The notes under the pieces are model-generated. The model saw nothing but the letters and a program-made list of their open reading frames with translations. It did not search any database and was not told where the DNA came from. Made by a program: the position numbers and the translations under genes. Shown here piece after piece: positions 21,414-33,005 of a stretch of DNA of 64,000 bases. The stretch is taken from positions 8,494,001 through 8,558,000 of the forward strand of contig OZ020489.1 in NCBI GenBank assembly GCA_963971405.1, given 5' to 3'. Each line of letters opens with the position of its first letter. Position 1 is the stretch's first letter. Source of the DNA: Psococerastis gibbosa (taxonomy: Eukaryota > Arthropoda > Insecta > Psocodea > Psocidae).

Positions 21414-22245
21414 TGCTTTCCAATTTATACGTAGTATAAGGGAAGCTTTGTGACGGTCGAAATTTTCGATTCCGAGATATCAACGGATTTACACGTTTTA
21501 AGGTACCAAGAACCCAAAAAAGTGGTTTTTACGAAATGTCTGTCTGTCTGTTCGTCGATTTCCGGGGCAAACTACTCGGTGGATTTGAGTGAAATTTGGC
21601 ATGTAGGTTCACAAAAATCATGCCTCGGGACCATTTTTTTTATTTTGGGCTAACTCAATTTGGGGGGGTTTTATTCTCAAAAAACTCCAAAAAAACGTCT
21701 AAAAAAAATTATTTCTCAAAAACGGCTCCAACGATTTCTTTTAAATTCACATATATTATAGTTGTTGTTAATGTTGACAAATTGCGGGGGGTCGCTTGCC
21801 CCTTGATAGTTTGCTTCTGGGGGTAAAAAAATAAAAATGACTAAATTCTAATGGAAAATGACTAAAAAATAATTTTTCTGCGACACCTTTCTATCGATGA
21901 TTTCTACCTTCAGGTATGTTTTAGGTGTTAAATTGAGTAACGAAACCGGACAGGTTCCCAAAAAATTATTTGTTTTTGTACAAAAAAATGTTTTTTTGAA
22001 AAAATGATAGAAAATTCACGCTCAAATGCATTGCGTGCCCTGCCAGTATTGCTGTGTGGTAATGTGTTGGTCTGATCTATCTTGAATTTACCTCACCACC
22101 AGTGACGAGTGACGTCAGGTGGACAACCCCCCCCCCCCCCCCCCCGAGATATCGGAAATTTAACCATAGGAAAATTATTTACCATGAAATTACTCATTTT
22201 CTCTATCTACTAATTTTGATAAATTGGAAAGCATGTTCGAGTAAA
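21414..22245 (+). repeat. Repeat family G, near-complete copy
   Basis: Starts TGCTTTCCAATTTATACG and ends TAAATTGGAAAGCATGTTCG, matching 54,248-55,044 along its length. A 19-nt C run lies near 22,127. The ends resemble short inverted repeats, but both copies keep the same sequence beyond the right one, so the true end is farther out. No open frame is conserved. Confidence 0.7.
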
Positions 22246-22304
22246 CTCGGACCGGTTCTTATTATTTTATTCTGATGAAATTCGGCATGTAGGTTCACAG
22301 AAAC

Positions 22305-22530
22305 AGGACATGTAGAGTAGTGGAACGGACTCTGACCTACACCCGAAAGGTTGTTGGTTCGAGTCCTACACTTTTTACATTTTCTGGCCATGCTTCGGAG
22401 GGCATGTAAAGCAGGCGGTCCCGGGCTTTCCTAGTTGAGTGTAAGAGAGGGATTTATAGCCCTAACTCCGCTAGGTTGGCTTAGTAATAGAACAAAGAAG
22501 TCATTATTTATTTATTTATTTAGAAACCAT
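22305..22530 (+). mobile_element. SINE B, full-length copy
   Basis: The tRNA-like head has an A box near GTAGAGTAGTGGAACGG and B box GGTTCGAGTCC. The body includes GGCCATGCTTCGGAGGGC, CCTAGTTGAGTGTAAGAGAG and GCTTAGTAATAGAAC, and it ends in a TTTA repeat tail. This is the reference copy for the family. Confidence 0.75.
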
Positions 22531-22566
22531 TTCTGTACGATGATATAGTCAGTAACATGCCCGACA

Positions 22567-22740
22567 CAGGGACTGATCTAGCCCATATTTGGGGGGAAGG
22601 GGGTAGTAGTGGGTCGAAATAGAATAAACGTATTTATTATCGATTAGATTGTAACGTAATACATTGACTTACAGTAGACATACTAAATTTTGAGAGGGGC
22701 GGGGGGCAGCTACCCCCTACCCCCCTTATATCCATCCTTG
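22567..22740. mobile_element. hAT-type MITE (174 bp)
   Basis: A perfect 8-bp duplication GCCCGACA flanks 22,567 and 22,740. The ends CAGGGACTGATCTA and (inverted) CAAGGATGGATATA agree partly. G and C runs lie inside both ends. Confidence 0.65.
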
Positions 22741-22829
22741 GCCCGACATGGGTTTTTTTCGCTATTAGTGACGGTAATATATCCAGTGGATTTTGATGAA
22801 CCCAGGGCCAGTTTCATGGGCCAGTTTCA

Positions 22830-22905
22830 TGCGAAAACTCGAACCTCAACCTCCCGAGCCATGGCCCAGTTCTCTACCCACTGGAGTATGCCGGTACAAT
22901 CCAAA
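22830..22905 (-). repeat. tRNA-like SINE head
   Basis: The minus strand reads GCATACTCCAGTGGGTAGAG, an A box, and later GAGGTTCGAGTTTTCGC, a B box, about 30 bp apart. The body is not recognised. It could be a decayed tRNA pseudogene. Confidence 0.35.
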
Positions 22906-23772
22906 AGCTTACAATAGATGACAATAGATTTTCCCAGCCACCTGTGAAATTATAAGGGATGGGCCACGGGAAAAGCTCTGAAGCGCAGGAAAGCGATTAG
23001 AGAGCTTGAATGACCTACATTTACGGAACACCCCTCGTAGGTGACGTCACCAATAGTTAAGGGGCAATATTGTAGAGAATTTACAGAGAATACTAATTTT
23101 AGTATGGGAAAGGTTATATTTAGCAATGGTGGGAGCAGCGGGTTTATCGTGACGTGCTTCGTTTATTTAATTATTAACACCTTAGAACGAAATATTTTAC
23201 ATTAAGTCTCTATATTAACTCTCTGTGTAAAAAAAAAAAAAAAAACGAAAAATGTATTCATTAAGTGGCAGAGCATATTTTAAAGAAATTTTCACTGGGT
23301 GGCACGAATGGAAATCCTATTCTACGATATATAGTGTAAATTTCGCTTGTATCCACCCCCCCCCCTCCATAAATAAGTTCAGATTAGGGCTATTATCCCC
23401 TTTTTACTGCTGCCACGGCTTCTCCGGTCACGTTAAATACAAAATTGGCGCCAAAAAATACGACGGACAACGTAACTTTTGACTATTTTTCATTTTCTTC
23501 TCATTTCTAGTTTTTGTTAGTCCTGGAATTTGAAATTCCTGCCTAAATTGTGTGAGGCAACATGCCCAAAGGTAGGGGGCAAAATCACCTCACTGGGGGG
23601 CACACTTACCTCAATGGGGCTTCCTTAAAATATGCTCTGTTAAGTGGTATCTTAAGTTGTAACATTTCAGCGTTCACTCTCGCTTTTGTTATTATTATTA
23701 ATATTGCATCATCTATAGCGTTTACTGTGCGAGCCCCCGACAAGTTTATTAACTTGGGGGCCCACAGGTTTC

Positions 23773-23935
23773 TTGTATTACAAGGGTATTATTGATTATT
23801 TTTATAAATTATATTCCATCGGCGCAGGGGAATACCGGCCGAAGAAGAACAGGAAGAATGTATATTTGTATTACAAGGGTATAATTGATTATATTTATAA
23901 ATATATTCCATCAGCGCAGGGGAGTACCGGCAATA
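23773..23935 (+). repeat. Tandem duplication, 93-bp period, two copies
   Basis: Copies at 23,773-23,839 and 23,866-23,935 share TTGTATTACAAGGGTAT and GCGCAGGGG(A)TACCGG with a few differences. Confidence 0.75.
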
Positions 23936-24120
23936 ATGTAAGCTCACAGACCTGTTCGGCTAGATAGTTGTGTAGTTGTGCTAACCTGTCTAGCAATACG
24001 AATCTTGTAAATAACAGCATATAAGTAGAGGATATAGAGGGGACTGCACTTGATGGGGGCTCCGGTTAGGCGTAGATCGAGGGTTCGAATACCGCCAACT
24101 CCAGTTTTTTGTCCTCTAAT
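23936..24120 (+). mobile_element. SINE A copy with deleted head
   Basis: Begins GTAAGCTCACAGACCTGTTC like 33,724-33,945. The D-arm part of the tRNA head is lost, while GGCGTAGATC and GGGTTCGAATACC remain. Confidence 0.55.
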
Positions 24121-24701
24121 TAAGGTTCAACCTCACCGCCACCCTTGGGTTCAGCCATGGTAGGTATGTCCTCGTAATTTGGAACTGGAAAATATTTTTT
24201 AAGAGACAACCAACCCCCTTACAGTTTTAAAAAATCAATGTATCAATTGTTGAGTAATGAATGGAAATTATAAATTGGAGAAAGGTCCCTCAAAGTAGAT
24301 GTACATTATCGTATGTGTCCGTGTCCGAACTCATGAAATATCAATCGCAGAACCATAAAATATTCGAGATGAGATAAAGCAGAAGAATTATTCCTCGAAC
24401 ATAGTCGATCGGCCATAATGATTGAACTAGATTAGTAACAAAAATAACTAACCCTGGGGATCTCATGACGAAGGAGTTCCGAAACTGCGGCCAGTTTGTG
24501 ATGGCCACATGGCACATAGGCGTACAATTTATAAAAATGTAGAGAAGCATTTCTTCTTCATTATGACATCTCATTTATGGTTAAAAGCCCGATATTTCCC
24601 ATGAAATTGAATTTTATTTGTAAAATAAGTGCCTATACGTTTAGTTGTCTGATTGCTTCTGATTGTCTGATTACCGTTTCTCTAGCACATTGGATGCCAC
24701 T

Positions 24702-24871
24702 CAAGGGCGGATTTTGCTTCCAATTTAGGGGTCAGCGGGTAGATTCAGTGGATTATAACATTAAAAGCATAATTATTTTCAATTCCCACTGTAAACCCAT
24801 TGTCATCTAGTGTAAGTTATTTTTTTTTTGGGTGGGGACCCTCTGACCCTCCCCCCTAAAATCCGCCCTTG
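24702..24871. mobile_element. hAT-type MITE (170 bp)
   Basis: Inverted ends are CAAGGGCGGATTTTG and AAAATCCGCCCTTG. The flanks ATGCCACT and ATGCCACC match at 7 of 8. Confidence 0.7.
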
Positions 24872-24933
24872 ATGCCACCCCAAAATGTATCAACAACAGA
24901 AATTGAAGGAATGCCGAATTTTATTACCTGTAC

Positions 24934-25172
24934 CACCTGTTGCTAACATAGCGCCCCCAACGGAAAATATTTAAAATTGATAGTTGAAGGCGCCCCCGCT
25001 AGATAGAGTCGCCCAAAGAAACTCCATCACCTGTTGAGTAATACAAGCCTATTCTAGTTGAAAGCTTCGCCACTAGAGGGTCACACACACCCTTGAAAAG
25101 CTTCTACCACCTGTTGGTTTAGGTGCACCGGCGACTCTTCAGTAGTTGAAAGTGATTCCGCTAGATGGCATA
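24934..25172 (+). promoter_or_regulatory. Three-unit array with CTCF-like cores
   Basis: CACCTGTTG occurs at 24,934, 25,028 and 25,108. Each is followed by TAGTTGAA and then a CTCF-like core: CCGCTAGATAG (24,996), GCCACTAGAGGG (25,069) and CCGCTAGATGGC (25,158). The units are about 80-94 bp long and diverged outside these motifs. The CTCF consensus CCASYAGRKGGC is conserved across animals. Binding is inferred from the motif only. Confidence 0.4.
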
Positions 25173-25199
25173 CAAGTTGAAAGCTACGAAAGTTTTCTT

Positions 25200-26290
25200 G
25201 TTTCTAACTGCTTTACCTTGAGGTCAATAGGTCAATGTACAAAATGAATTTAGCAATCTAGAGTAGAGTATGATTAATTTGTTAATGTTTGTTGTGGGAT
25301 TTATGGCACTGAAGGAGGACTTCTTAGACCACACGCACAATAAGTGGGACCCAAGGAAATAGGACAACGTAGAGTACAGGCACAGGAGCTTGGTTTGCTA
25401 GTTTCCACAAGAACAATACACTTTTTTTGTGCAAACTCAAATTTCTCATGGAGCATTAATCAACCTTAAATGAGATGCCATAAAGTAGAAGAAATTCGGC
25501 TCTGCATTTTAGTATATAGTATGTAGCAGGTACTAACACAGTTTTGCTATAGTTTTTGAAGGCGTGAAAAAATGCTAGGATGGGTTGTTTGTTTACAATG
25601 TCCTGAAGCTGCGTACGTCCATGAGAACGGCATTCCTCCTTTTATACTATTTTAAGAAATTTGGGGGGGGGGGGGAGCGCCCAATTAAACACCGCTCCCT
25701 TCAAAAGCCTATCGTAAGTTGAAAACTTTATATATTGATGTTTCATAAAAACTTGGCACCCCCAAAAAACAATTTTTGGCTACGCTGCTGACAGTAGGCC
25801 TAGGTTGGTAAAAAGCTCTTCAGGACATTGTTATTAGTTATACTTCATACATATACTTGTATCTAACAGATTCTACTAAATAAATACGGAAATGGAAAGA
25901 AACTGACATCAAAGTAAGAGAACAACTAAATAGAAACTCTCACCCCCCCCCCTCCCTCCCTCCCTCCCTCTCTCGGCCCCCAAAGGACAGGTCAGTAAAA
26001 CACCTAGTGGTCATTCCACACGAAATTTATTCCTCCACGTCTGAAACGTTCCCCCGAAATTTCCTCCCTGCGAAAAGTATTTGTTTAACATCTCCCCTTT
26101 TTTACCCGCCTTTTCCCTTCATATTTTCTCTTTTTACTTTCCACCTGTAGGCTTGTACGGTTGTCAGTTTTGCAAAGCTCTAGCTCCTGAATTTTATGAC
26201 AAGCTATTTGTTTTTGAAGAAACAAGATAATATTATTAGGTTACAACTTGTGTCGTAACATTTTTCGGTATGAATTCATAAGGAACCTTC
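25200..26290. other. Intergenic; hAT-like right end and TCCC repeats
   Basis: No gene is seen. GGCTACGCTGCTG near 25,780 reads inward as a hAT-like CAGCAGCGTAGCC end, with a G run near 25,664, but no left end was found. CCCT repeats lie at 25,944-25,972. Confidence 0.4.
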
Positions 26291-26295
26291 TTTCG

Positions 26296-26372
26296 ACACT
26301 CCTCCAGTCATCTCGGTTTTGTATGACGCACCACCACCATCTACGGACTCCCAACTCGCGGAGGTCGGCTTC
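26296..26372 (-). mobile_element. RTE-like LINE fragment
   Basis: Matches 62,795-62,860 (ACTCCTCCAGTCATCTCGG, then CTCGCG) and reads on the minus strand as QNRDDWRSV-type sequence from the end of that LINE protein. It is too short to classify alone. Confidence 0.5.
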
Positions 26373-26589
26373 TAATTTGAATTGCCCATTACATCATTAC
26401 AAAAACTTTCAAGGCCTGAGTTACGTGACGAAGCAGGATGATAGGCCGTGGTCGTTCTGATAGCGTTCTTCCAAACGTTTCGTCAACTTGTCTAGTACTA
26501 CCTCCAAGAACAACTTCGCCGCATAGGTGTGGTAGCCGAATCTTTTTGCCCTTTGTGCGACACCCGGGAAGAAATAAACAGAAAGTCCC

Positions 26590-26750
26590 ACAATGGCTAC
26601 ATTTTCTGGCCATGCTTCGGAGGGCATGTAAAGCAGGCGGTCCCGGGCCTACCTAGTTGAGTGTAAGAGAGGGCTTTATAGCCCTAACTCCGCAAGGTTG
26701 GCTTAGTAATAGAAACAATAAAAAGTCCTTATTTATTTATTTATTTAAAG
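26590..26750 (+). mobile_element. SINE B, 5'-truncated
   Basis: Body from ACATTTTCTGGCCATGC through GCTTAGTAATAGAA to a TTTA repeat tail. The A and B boxes are missing. Confidence 0.65.
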
Positions 26751-26857
26751 CACCTTAAGACGTGCCGTGGTCTCGCCAACAGCAGATGAGGTTCACCAGA
26801 TTATGTGTTGTATTGGGCTACAAGAAAGCTGATGGTGGAAGCCTTATGGTATGGCGT

Positions 26858-27160
26858 ACTTAAAATGTTTAGGTTTTTGGAGGGTAAAACCCCCCAAAAT
26901 TTAGTTAGCCCATAATATAAAAAAATTGTCCCAAGGTATGATTTTTCTGAATTTAAATGCCAAATATCATCGAAATCCTTTGGATAGTTTGCCCCTAAAT
27001 CGACGAAATGACAGACCTACAGACAGACACGACAGACATTTCGTAAAACTCACTTTTTTGATTCCCGTACCTCAAAACGTGTAAATGCACCGAAATCACG
27101 AAACGTAAAATTTCGAACATCACAAAGATTTCGTTCTACTACGTATAAATTGGAAAGCAA
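26858..27160 (-). repeat. Repeat family G, inverted 5' part
   Basis: Inverted relative of the first 300 bp of 54,248-55,044: CTACGTATAAATTGGAAAGC on the plus strand marks its start, with GACAGAC repeats near 27,015. Confidence 0.6.
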
Positions 27161-27718
27161 AAATTCTCCCAAATATGTAGTTGGAACGGTATAGACAATG
27201 CTGGGATATTAGCCTATACAATATAAAAATATATATTAACATTGTAGATATGATTGGGAATGGAAATGAAAAGGTAAAGAGCAAAATAAAATATGAAAAG
27301 CTGTCAACCCGGAAAGAGAGGGAAAGCTGAAGAAGACGTTAGCATCGCTAACAGCTGAATTTTGACAAGGGATGAGAGATGGAGTTTTCGAATTGACAAT
27401 ACTTCTATACGATTGTTGCAGTCGGTCGCTGAGTAGCTGACATATCCTATTTGGGGTTTACATCATTTTTCAAATGAACCTACCAAAATTTGGAATCATG
27501 AAAACAGACAAATATGATAGAAGTTATGTGAGGAAATACATTAAGAAACTATTCAAAGGGAAATATAGTTCTTTTTTAAGCACTTTTTCATAATCATTTA
27601 TTACATATATACCTAGGTATGTGTCTGTGTAGTAGGTATGGGTGGAGGACGGTTTAAATCCACCAATTTTACAAAAGGGAGATTTTGAAATGAATGTGTC
27701 ATTACAATGCCTCTTACC

Positions 27719-28510
27719 TATTGCTTTCCTATTAATACGTAGTGTAAGGAAAGCGATATTATCTTCGAAATTTTCGATTTGAGATTACAGTGTATTTACA
27801 CGTTTTGAAGTCACAGGAACCCAAAACCTAATTTACGAAATTTAAATCTGTCTGTTCGTCGATTTCTCGACCGGCTTCTTGAACGATTTTGATGAAATTC
27901 TGAAGTAGGTTCAAAAAAATCATATCTCGGGAAAAAATTTATATTTTGGGCAATTTTGGGGGAATTTAAACCCCAAAAACTTTTTTAAAAAAATAACTAA
28001 AAAAATCTTTCTCAGACACGGCTGCAACGTTTATGTATAAATCACATAAAATGTACAATAATTCTATTGCTGTGAACAAATCCACTCGGTCGCTTTCCCC
28101 TTGATAGTTTGGTTAGAGTGCAAAAAAATAAAAAATGTACTATTTACATGAAAAAATACCAAAATTCATGTTTCTGATGAACTTATCTATCGATGCCTTT
28201 TACCTTCATGTGTTTTTTGGGTGCCAATAGAGTAACAAAACCAATCAAGTTGCTTTTCCAAGCAAGATCCCATCATTTACGTACATAGGGGCTATCCGTT
28301 TGACAAATCGATAATCGATATTTTTGTCCTTCTTTTCAATTTGACTGCTTGTTTCTCGGGTATTGTTTTATGTTTTATGTTATAAGTGATGTCGTTTTTG
28401 GACTTTTTCTTTTGGCAACACATTATAATCTTGTTTAATTATTTATTGCTAATAAGATTTTTGTTTCGAAGAAAAAATAATTTTAGAAGTAAATATGGAT
28501 AATCTGGGCC
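27719..28510 (+). repeat. Repeat family G, diverged long copy
   Basis: Begins TTGCTTTCCTATTAATACG and follows the family order (TTTTCGAT, TTTACACGTTTTGA, GGTTCAAAAAAATCAT, CCCCTTGATAGTTTG). The CTGT run is nearly absent. Confidence 0.6.
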
Positions 28511-28756
28511 GCAATGCATTGCATACCATGACATATTGACTTTATAATTGTGTGGTACAATATGATATTCACCTTTCCACTTTATGCTGTACAATTGCCC
28601 CATCAATCAGTGCTTTAGGATAGGGAAAATTGAGGCAGCCAGGAATTAACCCTAGGAAAATAATAAATGTAACAACATACTACTCTTAATTATGGGTTAC
28701 AGTGCCAATACTATAAATAATTAGATTACTCGTGACTTCGTGGTATTTCATTTTAA

Positions 28757-29136
28757 TAAACAAAAAATAACAAAAACTTAGAGTTTTAGAAAAACTTTTT
28801 ATAACAACCCGAATTAGTAAAACCCAAATAATCGTTAAGAAATTAACTTTGTCTAAGAAACCCACTTGTGTTAGTATAAAACCCTGAGCGCTTTCGGCAA
28901 GAACTGCCATCTACAGAGGGAAACCCACTAGCACAGTTACACCTTATCTGCGATTTGAGACTTACTCAAGTCGAGGAGAAGATGCAAGTGTCTTGCCGAA
29001 AGCGCTCAGGGTTTTATACTAACACAAGTGGGTTTCTTAGACAAAGTTAATTTCTTAACGATTATTTGGGTTTTACTAATTCGGGTTGTTATAACAAGTT
29101 TGTCTAAAACTCTAAGTTTTTGTTATTTTTTGTTTA
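28757..29136. repeat. Inverted repeat, 145-bp arms, 2 mismatches
   Basis: The left arm 28,757-28,901 and right arm 28,992-29,136 pair with two mismatches, around a 90-bp loop. TGCCAATACT occurs both upstream (near 28,700) and directly after the right arm. A diverged left arm plus loop is at 50,965-51,190, so this is a foldback transposon family. The near-identity suggests a young insertion or arm conversion. Confidence 0.85.
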
Positions 29137-29246
29137 TGCCAATACTAATTTATAGATAGGAAAGTGCTTGTACCAGTTCTTTCAGTTAGCAACGAATCAC
29201 ATCCGAGCCCCAACTATAAAATGAATAAAATAAATTTAATATTCAC

Positions 29247-29450
29247 GTTTTTTGTTCTATTACTAAGTCAACCTAGCGGAGTAAGGGCTATAAAGCCCTC
29301 TCTTACACTCAACTAGGAAGGCTCGGGACCGGCTGCATTACATGCCCTCCGAAGAATGGCCAGAAAATGTAGCAAACGTGGGACTCGAACCAACAACCTC
29401 TCGGGTGTAAGTCGGAGTCTGTACCATTACTCTACATGTCCTGACTATAG
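29247..29450 (-). mobile_element. SINE B, inverted, near full length
   Basis: GTTCTATTACTAAGTCAACC, CCTCTCTTACACTCAACTAG and GGACTCGAACCAACAACC appear in order, the complement of the 22,305-22,530 copy including head and B box. Confidence 0.7.
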
Positions 29451-29949
29451 CTTTATTCCTTTGATATAAATCCATTTACTGCTTAAGCGAAACATTTGAA
29501 TAAATTTAAATGATTAATTTGAATAACAATAAAGCTTTTGGGGCATACGGTTTTGCTTCTCAATTTAATTTAATTCAGATGATTGTACAACCAGATTGCT
29601 GATCTTGAAAGGTGGGAATCAAAAACAAAACCACAGAGCCGACAGTAGAAGGGAGCGGTTTTGTGATTGGAAAATGTGGAAACCTGTGGAAAGGTGACGA
29701 AAACGAGAAAACGCTCTGAGGGTAATTTTCAAGATTGGTTTTGTCTGTTATGGTTTTCCGCAATTTAGCACTGGGGGGCGGGGGGGGGGGGCTGGATGAA
29801 CACTATAATCAAAGCAATCACCAAAACAGTAGAAGAAACTATAAGGAGCCTAATGATATTTATACAATTATTTAAATTACTTTTTATGGCTTTTTATGGA
29901 CGTATTGGTTTGGTTTTTGTTTGAAGGACATTTGAACCCAGACCGAATT

Positions 29950-30380
29950 ATAGTGGCCCATTGGTCCCTTGTCGAATGCCAACGACCCCATGTATTTCGG
30001 ACATTATTTATATTGTTTCCATATAAACTTTGACCATTGGCAAACTGGTAAATGTTCTCGGTGTCAAACTACACCGGCTACAAGCGATAATAGACAAGCT
30101 TAGACAAGCCTGCTATTGACGCAATGAAACAGGCGAAAGCATGACTTAACCAAGTACGGATACGAGTTGTATGGACGTAATAAGAGTATTGCCATTGAAT
30201 CTTTTCGACATTATTAGTGTTGTTTCCGTATCAACTTTGTCCGTTGGCATGGCAGTAAGCGTCCTCGATGTAAGCCCACACACCGTATGCAGCGACAATG
30301 AACAAACTGAAGCATGCTTACCATTGACACAATGCAACAGGCGTGAGTGTCACGTAAACGAGTTCAGGAGCGAGTCAAAT
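29950..30380 (+). repeat. Repeat family D, two copies in tandem
   Basis: The first copy (29,950-30,165) is close to 2,088-2,310. A second, more diverged copy follows at once (about 30,170-30,380), keeping TTGTTTCCGTAT, TCCTCGATGT and CACAATGCAACAGGCG. Confidence 0.6.
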
Positions 30381-30445
30381 ACTTAGGGTGCGTTCGCGAT
30401 AATTTTAATTTACCTCATAAACGTGAACAAGGACAGAGTTGATAA

Positions 30446-30587
30446 GGCGCCTATTCCACCTACGTCAATAGTGCATAGTAAATGTGGTATTGACGTGGTA
30501 TCAGACATTTTTAGACTGTCTATAATTTCTGCTACCACGTCAATACCACATTTACTATGCACTATTGACGTAGGTGGAATAAGCGCC
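30446..30587. mobile_element. Minimal PIF-like foldback MITE (142 bp)
   Basis: Arms of about 55 bp start GGCGCCTATTCCACCTACG, end in TGACGTGGTATCAGACA and pair with one or two mismatches. It carries only one shell of the module stacked in the larger copies. TAA precedes it, while the right TAA is not conserved. Confidence 0.65.
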
Positions 30588-30599
30588 GGTTGCAGGACC

Positions 30600-31340
30600 G
30601 GGGGCAGTTGCCGCTTTTCACGTACGAGGTCCGGATGGTATCGGACAAAAGTGGTAGGACGTTGGGCAGGCTGCTTTAGACGGTCCCTGGGCAACCTCGT
30701 TGTCCAGTGCGCTCCCAACAGCAGTTTTGCACCCGTTTTTTGCCAAATGGAAATGGCTGTATACCCGTAAGCCGAAAAAACAACAACAAAAACGTGAACT
30801 TGATAGTTACAAGAAAAATGTACTGAATTTCACCTGACAAGTAAAGTTGTTTGATGTGGAAGGAAATTGAATTTGTTTGTTTTCGTTAATATGCCTTGAT
30901 ATGAAATAAGAAAGGAAAACAGGGAGAAGAAAGATAATTGTCTTTATTTTCGACCCACTCTTACAATTAACATTTACATTTGTAACTTGTAACATAAACA
31001 CAACCCAAATGGACTAATGTTTCAAAGTAAATGACCAAAATTATTAAAAGAAGAAATTCTGCATAGTGCAGCCGACATTTATGTATCTATATAAAAATTT
31101 GGGCTATATGGGCTTAAGCTCATCGCCGTCATTGATGTATTGTCAGAAATTTATTTATTTTTTCTCTTAAATGTAGTTGTCAATTTTCTGGTCAATACAC
31201 AATTATTATTATTATTTATTATTATTATTATTATTAATCCCAAGCTACCAGCCAGATACCGTACGTTTATATCCTTAAATTCAAGTTATCAGGCACATCG
31301 TCAACTCCAAGGCAGCAATTTCGCTGATTCATTCGCTGTT
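30600..31340. other. Intergenic, nothing recognised
   Basis: Holds a LINE-type 3' tail on the minus strand at about 30,925-30,985 and an ATT microsatellite at 31,200. No gene is supported. Confidence 0.4.
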
Positions 31341-31344
31341 TGTT

Positions 31345-31665
31345 GTTGTTGTTTCCATCGCCTGCTTTCAGCATTTCTGCTTTAAAGCAACCCTGTCAAC
31401 CTGGCGGGGGGGGGGGGGGGGGAGTGAGTCTGTTTGTTAACTTGAGGCACCCTAAGGACAGACTCTTTCACCGGGGAACATGGTAAAGTCACACGATTAT
31501 ATTGGAGGTGACCAGAACTCGACACGCACGTAGACAGACTGGTATAGTCTCAGCGCGTTATCATGTCCCACCATGTTCCCCTGCCAACGCTATGCACACT
31601 ACCAAGTTTGCTGCAGTTTGAAACATGCTCTGCTCTCATGGATCCAACATGGTAAGGCGGTTGGC
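31345..31665 (+). repeat. Dispersed repeat family C, copy
   Basis: CCTGCTTTCAGCATTTCTGC, an 18-nt G run, GAGGTGACCAGAACTCGAC, CATGTCCCACCATGTTCCCC and CATGCTCTGCTCTCATGG in family order. The G run replaces the short G tract of other copies. Confidence 0.65.
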
Positions 31666-32334
31666 TAATTCATTCTTAACTCAATGACGCCACAATCGCT
31701 CTAATAAAGCTGAGGGTGTACGGTCACATCTCTCGAAGTAAAAAATCTCATTTTTTTTTTATTTTGGGCAAAATGAGACAAATTTTAATTCTAAGTTTTC
31801 TTAGAATTAGTTTTACGTTTTTTTACTTCTCCCTAAAATATGGAAATTTATTTTCCCAAAGTTGTTAAAGTACCGCACGGTAACAGCTGTATTTTATTTC
31901 ATTTTTTGTTTTGTTTGAATTAGTTGAGTACCTAGTTTACTAGAAAAAATAAATAAGCTTTATAAATAACTCACGTTCAATGTTGATCCATGAATGAAAT
32001 CTTTAATATTAATGTAGTTGGCACTTACCTAGAAACGAAAAATACGAAAATTAGTCCCACTGAATAATTAGTAGCTTGGGCATGTAGCTGACCGCAGTAT
32101 CCTAAATAGAACAGTGGCCATGAAAGAGTATCCTCTACCTGAGCTCTTATTGGGAAGTCGTGCCACGACGTTTTATTTTATTTTTAATAATTAGTAGCTA
32201 TGGTCTGGCAAAAACTAATAAAGGTGGTAAAGGTGCCAATTTCAGCCAATGAGACAGAAAAATCATTAGTTTTTTTTAAATCTCCTTGTGCAAAAGTTGT
32301 ACGCAGGAAAATTCCATACTGCAATAAATTAGGG

Positions 32335-32412
32335 CCTGGATAAGCACGAAAGGTTGTTGGTTCGAGTCCCACACTTGCTACATTGTCTGGCCATGCTTCG
32401 GAGGGCATTTAT
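32335..32412 (+). mobile_element. SINE B head fragment
   Basis: GGTTGTTGGTTCGAGTCCC, then TGGCCATGCTTCGGAGGGCA. The 3' half is missing. Confidence 0.55.
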
Positions 32413-32574
32413 TGCGGTTGCCTGGTTCTTTATATTCTTTTTTAGCACTATTAAGGGCAGGTTTAGAGACAAATGAGTTGTGCTATTCAGGGGCGGAATA
32501 TTTTGCAATTTACAGCATTTAGAATTTATAGCAGTAGTCACTGTCTTACGCGACTTTTTATTCATCATTCTTCA

Positions 32575-32716
32575 GACATTGTAGTATTATATGGTATATA
32601 TAACACTGATATTAAATTAACTTTGGTTGAAGAGGTAACCTCCTCGTTATAACCGAAATTAGAGGATTTGGAAAAAACTGGGCTTGGCGGGATTCGAACC
32701 CACGATTGAGCATAAG
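32575..32716 (-). mobile_element. SINE A, 3' half with body
   Basis: GGCGGGATTCGAACCCACG is the complement of the B box. The body ACCTCCTCGTTATAACCG and TATATGGTATATATAAC-type end match 41,340-41,445. Confidence 0.6.
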
Positions 32717-32739
32717 TAGAGGATTTGGCGATTACTGGA

Positions 32740-32850
32740 CTTGTCGGGGCTTGTGGTTCAGCGTTTAAGACGACGCCCCGGTTAGGCGTAGATCGTGAGT
32801 TCGAATTCCGCCAAGCCTAGTTTTTTCCATATCCTCTACTTTCGGTTATT
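32740..32850 (+). mobile_element. SINE A head, cloverleaf intact
   Basis: Acceptor GGGCTTG and CAAGCC(T), D-arm TGGTTCAGCGTTTAAGACG, anticodon stem ACGCC/GGCGT with loop CCGGTTA, T-arm GTTCGAAT. It is followed by TCCATATCCTCTA and therefore a SINE and not a tRNA gene. It faces the copy at 32,575-32,716. Confidence 0.6.
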
Positions 32851-33005
32851 CTTCAGACGGCTACCCTTGAATTTTTGGAAAAATGATGCAAAATAACCCT
32901 TAAGGTACACTAAGAGAACTGCTAGATCTACTTACCCACTGTTCCAATATTCCACGATATCTGAAAAATCTCTACATACAGTACACAAACAAAACAAATG
33001 CTTAC

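Noticed and set aside
26389-26656. Overlapping open frames on both strands
   Set aside because: The right part is SINE B sequence, and the rest has no recognisable domain.
28686-28910. 74-codon minus-strand open frame
   Set aside because: It is one arm of the 145-bp inverted repeat read through.
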